A stretch of 14,893 bases of DNA from DASQQQ01 sp036390995 (GCA_036390995.1 DASWAT010000154.1:1-14893), one strand, 5' to 3'. Positions 6,294 through 12,744 are shown, numbered from the stretch's first letter. Notes: generated by a model from the sequence alone, not told the origin. A program made the numbers and translations.

Positions 6294-6707
6294 TCAACCT
6301 CCTAGAGGGGCGGATCCACGTGAACGGCGGGTCGGCGCTGGCGCGCACCTTGGCCCACAGGTCGCCCGGCGGGGTTGGATGCGCTTCGGGTCCAAGAGCC
6401 AGCCGAGCTCACCTCTCAGCTCTCGCAGCGCCGCGGGATCGATCGAGTAGTAGATCCACCGGGCGTCCAGCGGATCGTGCTCCGCTTGGACCAGGCCCGC
6501 CTCGCGAAGGACGCTCAGATGGTGCGACACGAGGTTCGGCGCCATGCCGAGCGCTTCCCCCAGGTCGCAGTTGCACTGAACGCCCTGCACGAGCATCTCG
6601 AACAGGAGCAGCCGGTTCGGCTCCGACAGTACCTTGAGCGACCGTGACAGGGACTGCAGGCGGCTCGCAGGCGCTGCGTCGATCTCGCGGGCAAGATGGT
6701 TCAACAT
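6294..6707 (-). CDS. arsR: ArsR/SmtB family repressor 2, heading the arsDA operon
   Basis: 137 residues from ATG 6707. The core shows LKVLSEPNRLLLFEMLV, then VQCNCDLGEALGMAPN (C45, C47, a CxC metalloid site) into the recognition helix LVSHHLSVLREAGLV, then a wing ending WIYYSIDP. A basic C-terminal tail adds ATCGPRC (C117, C121), a possible second thiol site. An upstream in-frame ATG at 6719 would give 141 residues. I prefer 6707 because no ribosome site precedes either codon, while an extended -10 (TGATATGCT) lies 7 nt before 6707, fitting a leaderless mRNA. A near-palindrome covers -10 and +1, consistent with autorepression. The arsD start is only 3 nt past its stop. Confidence 0.92.
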   Translation of the reverse strand: MLNHLAREIDAAPASRLQSLSRSLKVLSEPNRLLLFEMLVQGVQCNCDLGEALGMAPNLVSHHLSVLREAGLVQAEHDPLDARWIYYSIDPAALRELRGELGWLLDPKRIQPRRATCGPRCAPAPTRRSRGSAPLGG

Positions 6708-6719
6708 CGATTGAAGCAT
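6696..6719. promoter_or_regulatory. Likely ArsR operator over the arsR2 start
   Basis: Inverted repeat with arms ATGGTTCAA (6696-6704) and TTGAAGCAT (6711-6719), 8 of 9 positions paired, separated by 6 nt. The inner TTCAA-N6-TTGAA has the size and A+T bias of ArsR/SmtB dyads and stands out in GC-rich surroundings. It covers the proposed -10 and transcription start, so a bound repressor would exclude RNA polymerase. Its TCAA-N6-TTGA core recurs exactly at 10496-10509. Confidence 0.7.
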
Positions 6720-6723
6720 ATCA
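6708..6723 (-). promoter_or_regulatory. Putative extended -10 promoter, leaderless start of arsR2
   Basis: Minus strand: TG-A-TATGCT (TG at 6723-6722, hexamer 6720-6715), then 7 nt, then ATG at 6707. The hexamer-to-start spacing fits transcription beginning on the start codon. No convincing -35 is seen, which an extended -10 can tolerate; CTGACG lies 20 bp upstream of the hexamer, longer than ideal. Confidence 0.55.
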
Positions 6724-6791
6724 GGCCCCGTCCGCCTCGACGTCAGACGCCGGCATCAGAGCCCCCGGCCGCTCGTCCCTTGGATGAGGAG

Positions 6792-7115
6792 TCAGCCTCC
6801 ATCATCATCACCCCCCACGGCGAGCCGGACGAGCTGGACGGTGAGCTCCTCGAGGCCCTTGGGACGGACGCGGTACTCGATCCGTCGTCCCCGTCGCGAA
6901 CGCTCGACGAGTCCGACCTCGCGCAGGATCCGCAAGTGGTACGAGAGGAGGTTCGGCGCCATACCGAGCTTCGGGGCAAGCTCGCAGCCGCACGTCGTGC
7001 CGCGGTGAAGTTCAGACAGGATCGCGAGTCTCGCGGGATCGGCAAGGGCGCCGAACCCCGGGGCTGCGGTGGACGATGACCCGTCCGACGTTTCAGCCTT
7101 CTTTGGGGGGTTCAT
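6792..7115 (-). CDS. arsR: ArsR/SmtB family repressor 3
   Basis: 107 residues. The core reads FGALADPARLAILSEL, TTCGCELAPKLGMAPN (C42, C44, the CxC metalloid site), NLLSYHLRILREVGLV (recognition helix) and RSRRGRRIEYRVRP (wing). Sequence and wing are close to arsR1, less so to arsR2. It ends in an acidic-glycine tail (GGDDDGG). There is no Shine-Dalgarno; CAGACT lies 7 nt before ATG 7115, as for arsR1. It lies 72-84 nt upstream of arsR2 on the same strand and is divergent from the EamA transporter, so it may regulate that transporter, the arsDA operon, or both. Target is inference. Confidence 0.92.
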   Translation of the reverse strand: MNPPKKAETSDGSSSTAAPGFGALADPARLAILSELHRGTTCGCELAPKLGMAPNLLSYHLRILREVGLVERSRRGRRIEYRVRPKGLEELTVQLVRLAVGGDDDGG

Positions 7116-7128
7116 ATCACCGAGTCTG
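7116..7128 (-). promoter_or_regulatory. Putative leaderless promoter (-10) of arsR3
   Basis: Minus strand CAGACT (7128-7123), 7-nt spacer CGGTGAT, then ATG 7115. Same hexamer and spacing as before arsR1 and the sulfite-oxidase-family gene. No clear -35 box or ribosome-binding sequence is present. The remaining part of the divergent region up to 7281 shows no further site I can support. Confidence 0.45.
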
Positions 7129-7292
7129 GCGCCCGGAGAACCCCTCGGGGGCGGTCGAACGGCCCGCCTTGTCCAGGACCGCTGGCCAGAAGTCCCGTCC
7201 AGGGGGAGCCGGGCGCCCGCATCCCGCCGGACGGTCGCAAGGGAAGATGAGGGAGCGGGACGGCAACATCCAAGAGATGCTGGAGGATGGAC

Positions 7293-8126
7293 GTGGATCC
7301 ATGGGTCGTGCCGGCGCTCGTGGCCCTGGTCGTCTGGTCGGTGCAGCGTGTGTTCACGAAGGCGGCGCTCTCGACGCTTTCAACCCCGCAGTTCTACCTT
7401 CTCTCGGCCAGCCTCTCGCTTCCGGTCTACCTCCCGATGCTGTTCCTCGATCCACCGCGCGCGGCGGCCTTCGTCCCCGCGCTGGGCGTATCGGCGTTCA
7501 TGGCCGTGGCGTTCGGCGTGACGACCGAGGCGCTGCGGCGGGGACCCTTGGGGAGGGTCTCTCCGATCACCGGCGTGGCGCCCGCCCTTACCGCAGTCCT
7601 GGCGGTGATGCTCCTGCACGAGCAGGCGCCGCCGCTCCGACTCCTCGGGATCACGCTGGCGATCGGCGCCGTCGTCCTACTCGGGTATCGGTGCACGTGT
7701 GAAGCCACGAAGAGGGGCTGGCTGAGTCTGACGATCGCCGCGCTCCTGCTCCAGGGGTTGGGCGCGTTCCTGGCCAAGGCGGTCGTCACGCCGTTCGGGC
7801 CCTCGGCTTTGCTGGTCACGAGCGCCGGCGTGCAGATGGGGGTTGGCTCGGTGCTCCTTCGCCGGTCGGGCGGGACGTTCCCGCGTCCGACGACGCCACT
7901 GCTGCGCTGGACCTTCCTCGTCCTGGTCCTGGCGGCGCTCGCCACGATCGGGTACCTGTGGGCGCTCTCGGTCGGTCCGGCTTCGGCCGTCGTCCCGCTC
8001 GTCGCGACGAGCCCCGCCCTGGCAGGTGTGGTCGGCGCCATCGTCCTCAAGGAGCCCCGCTCTCGGATGCAGTACTGGGGCATCGGGCTGGGGATGTTCG
8101 CGGCGGCCCTGCTCGCCCTCGGCTAA
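7293..8126 (+). CDS. EamA family (DMT superfamily) transporter
   Basis: 277 residues with about ten hydrophobic segments in two similar halves. Each half begins with a helix of the type LVALVVWSVQRVFTKAAL and ends with a conserved loop-helix (GRVSPITGVAPALTAVLAVMLLHEQ; SAVVPLVATSPALAGVVGAIVLKEP), the duplicated EamA pattern. The family moves metabolites, amino acids or drugs; the substrate here is unknown. The loop joining the halves has CTC (a CxC, about residues 134-136), unusual for the family and reminiscent of a thiol-metal site. The start is GTG 7293 because GGAGG lies 6 nt upstream; ATG 7287 is in frame but abuts that GGAGG directly. It is divergent from arsR3. Its TAA overlaps the stop of the convergent CDF gene. 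Confidence 0.88.
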   Translation: MDPWVVPALVALVVWSVQRVFTKAALSTLSTPQFYLLSASLSLPVYLPMLFLDPPRAAAFVPALGVSAFMAVAFGVTTEALRRGPLGRVSPITGVAPALTAVLAVMLLHEQAPPLRLLGITLAIGAVVLLGYRCTCEATKRGWLSLTIAALLLQGLGAFLAKAVVTPFGPSALLVTSAGVQMGVGSVLLRRSGGTFPRPTTPLLRWTFLVLVLAALATIGYLWALSVGPASAVVPLVATSPALAGVVGAIVLKEPRSRMQYWGIGLGMFAAALLALG

Positions 8127-9079
8127 GCCTCCGGACCCGCGCCGGCCGCGTGCTCGTCGCACTCGAGCTCGAGTGTGGCGTGCGCGATCCCGAACCGCTC
8201 GGCCAGCATCGCCTTCAACGCCTCGCCCCGGCGCTGCGCGTCGGCCACGGTCGGCTCGCCGGCGAGCACCACGTGCGCCGACAGCGCGGGGACGTCGGAA
8301 GCGAGGCTCCACAGGTGTAGGTGGTGCACGTCAACGACGTCGACCGTGTTGAGGAGGGCGAGCTCCACCTCCCCGGCGTCCAGCCCACGGGGCGCGCCCT
8401 CCATCAACACGTGCGTCGTCGTCCGGACCAGGCGGAACGCGGCCCACGCGACGAAGCCTGCGGTCGCGAGCGACGCGACCGGATCGGCCCGCCGCAGTCC
8501 CCACCCGAGGATCAGCACCGCGGCGATGATCGCCGCGAACGAGCCCGCCGCGTCGGTCGCGAGGTGCAGGTAGGCGCCCTGCATGTTGAGGCTCTTCCCC
8601 GCAGCCCTGGCGAGGATCAGTGAGCTTCCCGCGTTCACCAGCAGCGCGACGGTGGCCACGAAGAGCATGCCGGTCGCCTCCACGGGCCCGGGATCGGCCA
8701 GGCGGTGGACCGCCTCCAGCACGATCCACACCATCACCCCGACGAGCAGCAGCGTGTTCACCTGCGCGGCCAGCACCTCGGCGCGCTCGAACCCGAACGT
8801 GTGTTTGGCGGTCGGCTCTCGCCGGGCGAGGTGCAGGGCGGCCACGGACACCGCGAGCGCCGAGACGTCGGTTAGCAGGTGACCGGCGTCGGCCAGGAGC
8901 GCCAGCGACCCGAAGACGATCCCACCGACGGCCTCTGCGATGAGCAGCGCCGCGTTCGCGCCCAGCGCCGCCCAGAGCGCCCGCCGCTCACGGGCCCCTC
9001 GGCCGGCGGGCCGGTGCTCGTTGGCATGCGAAGCCACTGGGTTCGCCCCTATGGGCGACCGGTCCGGTGGGGGAGACAT
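8123..9079 (-). CDS. Cation diffusion facilitator (CDF) metal exporter
   Basis: 318 residues. After a hydrophilic N-terminus (about 33 residues) come six membrane helices. The transport-site motifs are both present: ADAGHLLTDV (H67, D71) in helix 2 and HLATDAAGS (H172, D176) in helix 5, which in CzcD/ZnT-type proteins coordinate Zn(II) or related divalent ions. The cytoplasmic domain shows VHHLHLW (about 251-257) and IAHATLELEC (about 299-307), the usual regulatory metal-binding region. It would expel Zn, Cd, Co or similar by proton antiport. ATG 9079 follows the TauE/SafE stop by 4 nt; GTG one codon upstream is possible. It is the last gene of the FmdE-TauE-CDF unit. Confidence 0.94.
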   Translation of the reverse strand: MSPPPDRSPIGANPVASHANEHRPAGRGARERRALWAALGANAALLIAEAVGGIVFGSLALLADAGHLLTDVSALAVSVAALHLARREPTAKHTFGFERAEVLAAQVNTLLLVGVMVWIVLEAVHRLADPGPVEATGMLFVATVALLVNAGSSLILARAAGKSLNMQGAYLHLATDAAGSFAAIIAAVLILGWGLRRADPVASLATAGFVAWAAFRLVRTTTHVLMEGAPRGLDAGEVELALLNTVDVVDVHHLHLWSLASDVPALSAHVVLAGEPTVADAQRRGEALKAMLAERFGIAHATLELECDEHAAGAGPEA

Positions 9080-9083
9080 CACC

Positions 9084-9836
9084 CTAGGCCCCGGTCGCCA
9101 GGTCCCACACGATCTTGGCGGCCACGACCCAGAGCACCACGGCGATGAGCCGCTTCAGCTGAAGGTTCGAGACCTTGGAGGTCATCAGGCGCGAGCCGAG
9201 GAGGGACCCTCCGGCCGCCGCCACAGCGCTCACACCGACGAGGATCCCATCGAGGTGGCTCACGGCGATGCGACCGAGGAACCCCGAGAGCGAGGAGAAC
9301 ACGACCGCGAGCCCCGTCGTCCCCGCGGCCACCTTGGCCTCCAGGCCCGCCCCGTTCAGCGCCGGCAGGATGATGTTTCCTCCGCCCACCCCGAGCAGCC
9401 CGCCGAGGAAGCCGGCCAGGCCCCCGACGCCCGTGCCCACGACCACCTCGGTTCGCCGGCCGCGTGCCCTCGCGTTCTCGCTGCGGCGGTAGAAGAGCAT
9501 CATGCCCCCGGCGAAGACCAGGAACGCCGCGAACAGCCCCAGCAGGATGTGGGTATCGACGTGTGGCGAGAGTCGGGCGCCGAAGGGCGCGAGCACCACG
9601 GCGGCGAGGGTGATGGGGACCCCGAGCGCGAGGTTCACGAGATGGGCCCTCCAGTAGGTCGCGCTCGCGAAGGCCAAGCTCACGACGTTCAGCAGCAGCG
9701 CCGTCGACGTGGCGACGTCCAGTGGCACGCCGAGCCAGTAGAAGATCGGCACGAACAGGAACGCGGCGCCGAGCCCGGCCATCGCTAGGACGCCGGAGAG
9801 CACGAAGACGATCGCCGCGATCGCGACGTAGAGCAT
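9084..9836 (-). CDS. TauE/SafE family membrane exporter
   Basis: 250 residues, about eight hydrophobic segments in two repeats. The second repeat opens with VGGLAGFLGGLLGVGGGNII and contains AAGTTGLAVVFSSLSGFLG, typical of TauE/SafE permeases. A cytoplasmic basic loop (RRSENARARGRR) splits the halves. Function is anion export by family (sulfite, sulfonates); substrate here unknown. ATG 9836 has AGGAACGG just upstream. It lies 21 nt after the FmdE-type gene and 4 nt before the CDF gene. It differs clearly from the TauE/SafE protein at the left edge, so the two are not a recent duplication. Confidence 0.92.
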   Translation of the reverse strand: MLYVAIAAIVFVLSGVLAMAGLGAAFLFVPIFYWLGVPLDVATSTALLLNVVSLAFASATYWRAHLVNLALGVPITLAAVVLAPFGARLSPHVDTHILLGLFAAFLVFAGGMMLFYRRSENARARGRRTEVVVGTGVGGLAGFLGGLLGVGGGNIILPALNGAGLEAKVAAGTTGLAVVFSSLSGFLGRIAVSHLDGILVGVSAVAAAGGSLLGSRLMTSKVSNLQLKRLIAVVLWVVAAKIVWDLATGA

Positions 9837-9857
9837 CCGTTCCTGCCTCTCGTGAGC

Positions 9858-10460
9858 TCAGGCCACGTACCCCGAGCAGTCCAAGCACAGCTGCTCGCCG
9901 TTCGCGATGCGGAAGTAGGGCTCCGCGACGAGCTCGCCGCACTTCGAGCAGACGGCGAAGCGAACGACCTCCTCGACCTTGCGCCAGCCGGCGGGCTCGA
10001 CGGAGCCGATCGTGATGATCTCGTCCTCGGGCGCGTCCCAGATCAGGTTCACGAGCTCCCACTGCTCCGCTTCGGGGATGTCGTTCGCCGGGATCCCGGC
10101 CGAGCGCTTCTGCATGAACGCCGAGGACTTGATCTTGGGCTGCAGCGTCGGCCTGTACGAGACGCGCACCTTGCGATCGGTCGCGGTGTCGATCAGGGTG
10201 ACGGCGAGCTTGCCGCGGTGCGACTTCTCGATGTTCCCCTTGCCGAACGTGCACTGGGTGCTGTGCTGGATACCGTCGGCGAAGCACATCGCTCCGTGGT
10301 GCTCGCCGATCTCCACGATCGCGTGCAGCGCCTTGCCTCCGCTCGGCTCGACGCCGAGCGCACGGAGGGCGGCCGCCCCCGCCCGGGCGCCGACGGTGCT
10401 CGCCCAGCACCGATGCCCATGGAAGGTGAACAGACCCTCCAGCGATCCGCGGTCTTCCAT
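9858..10460 (-). CDS. FmdE family protein with C-terminal zinc ribbon
   Basis: 200 residues. The FmdE domain begins with FTFHGHRCWASTVGARAG (H14, H16, C18) and includes CFADGIQHSTQCTFGKGNI (C59, C70), the conserved metal-binding core. The domain was named from a subunit of formylmethanofuran dehydrogenase in methanogens, but many bacteria carry stand-alone copies of unknown role. The C-terminus is a zinc ribbon, VCSKCGELV...LCLDCSG (C171, C174, C192, C195). ATG 10460 is preceded by GGGAGAGG. A frame extending further upstream crosses the operator and is not supported. It heads an operon with TauE/SafE and CDF exporters, so a metal-sensing or metal-buffering job is plausible. There is no methanofuran gene nearby. 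Confidence 0.9.
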   Translation of the reverse strand: MEDRGSLEGLFTFHGHRCWASTVGARAGAAALRALGVEPSGGKALHAIVEIGEHHGAMCFADGIQHSTQCTFGKGNIEKSHRGKLAVTLIDTATDRKVRVSYRPTLQPKIKSSAFMQKRSAGIPANDIPEAEQWELVNLIWDAPEDEIITIGSVEPAGWRKVEEVVRFAVCSKCGELVAEPYFRIANGEQLCLDCSGYVA

Positions 10461-10494
10461 CGTCCTCTCCCTTCTCACGAGACGACCCTGTCTG

Positions 10495-10510
10495 ATCAAG
10501 GATCTTTGAT
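10495..10510. promoter_or_regulatory. Likely ArsR/SmtB operator upstream of the FmdE-TauE-CDF operon
   Basis: Perfect inverted repeat ATCAA (10495-10499), N6, TTGAT (10506-10510), the classical shape of an ArsR/SmtB site, 35 nt upstream of ATG 10460. The core TCAA-N6-TTGA is identical in spacing to the dyad at arsR2. The A+T-rich patch is conspicuous in GC-rich DNA. It lies in the divergent region with arsC, so it could influence both directions. Confidence 0.7.
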
Positions 10511-10795
10511 AACTACGACCGCAGTCTCGCGCTGCGGGTGGGCGTGTGGTGGGGCCGAGTGGCCCTGGGCATCCGGGCCGGAGGGCGCCCCGCGGAACCG
10601 TCAAGGCGTTGGAAGGTTCGGGGGCGGTTGAACGTTGCTGCGAAGAGCGACTCGGGAGTGGACCGAGGAGGGGGGAACCGGGGGTCCTGCCCGGAACCCG
10701 AGTCCCACGGCCGTTCGCCGGGTGGACGCGGCTCGTTCACCGCGCGTTCCCCGAGCGGCGATAGGTTGCGCCCGAGTCCGAAGGGGGGCGGTGAC
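10511..10795. other. Non-coding upstream region of arsC
   Basis: Together with the operator region this makes a 335-base gap between divergent starts (10460 and 10796). The in-frame upward extension of arsC is Arg/Gly/Pro-rich and looks non-coding. A possible -10 TAGGTT lies at 10762-10767, with a start near 10775, just ahead of the ribosome site, but no good -35 is seen. Nothing else was recognised. Confidence 0.5.
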
Positions 10796-11422
10796 ATGGA
10801 ACACCCGGTGGACGATCCGCGCTACGTCGGTGCTGTCGAACGGCTCTCCACGGAGTTCACCGGGCTCTACTCGCGCGAGACGGTTGCGCGGAGCCTCGCG
10901 GAGTCGATGCAGCTCCTGGGAGACGCGACCGTGACGACCTATCTCCCGGTGCTGGCCGAGCGGTTCGCCCGGGAGCGACTGAAGGCCGTGGCACAATCGG
11001 AGGGACGGATGACGAAGGAGATCCCGGAAGTCCTGTTCGTATGCGTGCACAACGCGGGCCGGAGCCAGATGGCCGCCGCGCTGCTCGACCATCGCGCCCA
11101 AGGCCGGGTCCACGTTCGATCCGCGGGGAGCACTCCGGCGGACCAGGTGAACCCCGCGGTCGTGCGGGCCATGGAGGAGCTCGGCCTGGATCTCTCTAGG
11201 GAGTTCCCCAAGCCCCTTACCGACGAGTACGTCCGGGCCGCCGACGTCGTGGTCACGATGGGTTGCGGCGACGCCTGCCCCGTCTACCCGGGCAAGCGCT
11301 ACCTCGACTGGGACCTCACCGACCCCGCGGGCAAGAGCCTCGAAGAGGTTCGACCGATCCGCGACGAGATCGACCGCCGCATCACCCAGTTGCTGGAGGA
11401 GCTCGTCCTCACCGAACGGTGA
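10796..11422 (+). CDS. arsC: Arsenate reductase (LMW-phosphatase type) with N-terminal three-helix domain
   Basis: 208 residues. Residues 1-70 form a small helical domain (YVGAVERLSTEFTGLYSRET onward) like the three-helix dimerisation domain fused to actinobacterial ArsC proteins. Residues 77-205 are the low-molecular-weight phosphatase-type reductase. The P-loop VCVHNAGRSQMA gives nucleophile C83 and R89 (CX5R), MGCGDACP gives C157 and C161, and DLTDP gives acid D176. It reduces arsenate to arsenite. The spacing of the resolving cysteines resembles actinobacterial mycothiol-linked enzymes rather than the thioredoxin-linked pI258 form, so mycothiol/mycoredoxin is the likely reductant. ATG 10796 follows a G-rich ribosome site (AAGGGGGGCGG). 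An internal ATG at 11009 also has a good site. The 3' end overlaps the convergent gene by 14 nt. Confidence 0.95.
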   Translation: MEHPVDDPRYVGAVERLSTEFTGLYSRETVARSLAESMQLLGDATVTTYLPVLAERFARERLKAVAQSEGRMTKEIPEVLFVCVHNAGRSQMAAALLDHRAQGRVHVRSAGSTPADQVNPAVVRAMEELGLDLSREFPKPLTDEYVRAADVVVTMGCGDACPVYPGKRYLDWDLTDPAGKSLEEVRPIRDEIDRRITQLLEELVLTER

Positions 11423-12473
11423 CGTGTTCCTCCTGGACCAGGTTGTTGGCCATGCCCTGGAGGTTCCACGGTTGGTCGACGGGCTGGACGTTCCCGTCGG
11501 CGTCCGTGGCTCGGCACGACAGGGCGTGCTCGCCGGCGACTGCGTCCCACTCGAAGGTCCATCTGCGCCACGCCCATTCGCCGAGGGGCTCGTGGAGCTT
11601 GGCCTCGGACCACTCGCCGTCGACACCCACTTCCACGCGAACGACCGCGGCGGTGCCGCACCACGCGCGCCCGGTGAGGGCGACCGGACCGGCGTCGACC
11701 AGGCGCTGCCGGGTGAAGAAATCGGGGATACCCGGCGGGACCATCAACGCCCGAACGCGCATCCGAGTCACGGGTTCGCCGGGGTCGTCCTCGGTCTGCT
11801 GGAACCGATAGGAGCCGACGTGCTGGTAGCCCTCGAACGGCTCGGTGACGGCCTCGATGCGCGTGAGCCACTTCACGCTGGTCATCCCGTACCACCCGGG
11901 CACGATCAGCCGGAGCGGGAAGCCGTGCTGGGGCTCGAGCGGGCGGCCGTTCATCTCGTAGACGAGCAGGACCTCCTCGCGCACGGCCTCCGAGACCGAC
12001 AGCGCTCGCTGGTAGTCCTGCTCGATCTCGCCCTGGATCCCGCGGTCCCCGCCGGTGAAGACGATGTCGACCGTGTCCGGCCTGACCCCGGCCTCCGCCA
12101 GCACGCCGGCGAGCGGCGTCCCCGTCCACTCGGCCGTGCCGATCGCCTCCAACAGCCACGGCTGGCTGATGGGGCGCGGGTCCAGTCGGGCCCGGCCGTT
12201 GCCGGCGCATTCGAGCGTCACCGGGATCGTGCGAGCCGGGAGGGCCCGGATCTGCTCCATCGTGAGCTCGAACGGCCGGTCGACGTTGCCGTCGATGGCC
12301 AGCCGGTGCCGCGCGTCGTCCAGGTCCGGGACGTCGAAGTGGACCAGGAGGTAGTGCATGCCCACCGGCGTGACGTCGTATCGGAGGGCCTCGAGCGGCA
12401 TCCCGCGATTGCGCGTGGCGAGCTGCAGCTCCTCGTAGGAGATGCCCCGCTCAGGTGCTCCGACATCGGTCAT
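11409..12473 (-). CDS. Sulfite oxidase family molybdopterin enzyme
   Basis: 354 residues. The molybdopterin domain (about residues 30-205) has TLECAGNGR with the Mo-ligating cysteine (C89), GDRGIQGEIEQDYQRAL, and GFPLRLIVPGWYGMTSVKWL, all marks of the sulfite oxidase family. A C-terminal Mo-co dimerisation domain (about 230-350) includes GRAWCGTAAVVRVEVGVDG and QGMANNLVQ. There is no haem b5 domain and no Tat or Sec signal, so it is probably cytoplasmic and uses another electron acceptor. Sulfite is the likely but unproven substrate. ATG 12473 has no ribosome site; CAGACT 7 nt upstream suggests a leaderless mRNA. It is convergent with arsC and overlaps its last 14 nt. A link to arsenic is positional only. 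Confidence 0.92.
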   Translation of the reverse strand: MTDVGAPERGISYEELQLATRNRGMPLEALRYDVTPVGMHYLLVHFDVPDLDDARHRLAIDGNVDRPFELTMEQIRALPARTIPVTLECAGNGRARLDPRPISQPWLLEAIGTAEWTGTPLAGVLAEAGVRPDTVDIVFTGGDRGIQGEIEQDYQRALSVSEAVREEVLLVYEMNGRPLEPQHGFPLRLIVPGWYGMTSVKWLTRIEAVTEPFEGYQHVGSYRFQQTEDDPGEPVTRMRVRALMVPPGIPDFFTRQRLVDAGPVALTGRAWCGTAAVVRVEVGVDGEWSEAKLHEPLGEWAWRRWTFEWDAVAGEHALSCRATDADGNVQPVDQPWNLQGMANNLVQEEHVTVR

Positions 12474-12510
12474 GCCCGCGAGTCTGACACGGGATGCCCG
12501 ACGCGGTCGA
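12474..12510 (-). promoter_or_regulatory. Putative leaderless promoter of the sulfite-oxidase-family gene
   Basis: Minus strand: -35-like TCGACC (12510-12505), 18 bp, -10 CAGACT (12486-12481) with a TGT just before it (extended -10), 7 nt, then ATG 12473. No Shine-Dalgarno. This is the most complete of the CAGACT promoters in the window. Confidence 0.5.
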
Positions 12511-12531
12511 GCCGCTCGAGCGCTCTCCAGG

Positions 12532-12744
12532 TCACTCGGTCTCGTACTTGAACGAGATGTTGACCCTGGCCCGGTAGTGGGTGACTCGCCCGTCCGCGAT
12601 GGTCATGTCCAGCCGTTCGACCTCGCCGACCCGCAGGTCCCGAAGTGAGCGGGCCGCGGTCTCCACCGCGTGCCTGGCTGCGTCCTCCCACGATTCGGTG
12701 CTGGTCCCGATCACCTGGGTGACCCGGTAGATGCTGTTGGTCAT
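12532..12744 (-). CDS. Dodecin family protein (SecE2/calcium-dodecin type)
   Basis: 70 residues, full dodecin length. The N-terminal strand SIYRVTQVIGTSTESWEDAA is followed by the long helix (ARHAVETAARSLRDL) and then two antiparallel strands (VGEVERLDMTI; VTHYRARVNISFKY). Dodecins assemble into hollow dodecamers that store flavin. Here the aromatic position of flavin dodecins (the W in the LRWFEV-type stretch) is replaced by LRVGEV and the usual Gln after HY is Arg. The sequence is closer to mycobacterial SecE2 (Rv0379), described as a calcium dodecin, so flavin binding is doubtful. ATG 12744 has GGAGGAGG 5 nt upstream. A longer upstream frame is not supported. Confidence 0.9.
   Translation of the reverse strand: MTNSIYRVTQVIGTSTESWEDAARHAVETAARSLRDLRVGEVERLDMTIADGRVTHYRARVNISFKYETE

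Noticed and set aside
9079..10410. 443-codon minus-strand frame across TauE/SafE and FmdE
   Set aside because: Shadow frame: the TauE/SafE and FmdE frames have clear family motifs, this one none.
10538..10795. In-frame N-terminal extension of arsC
   Set aside because: Gly/Arg/Pro-rich, no homology signal, and a good ribosome site sits directly before ATG 10796.
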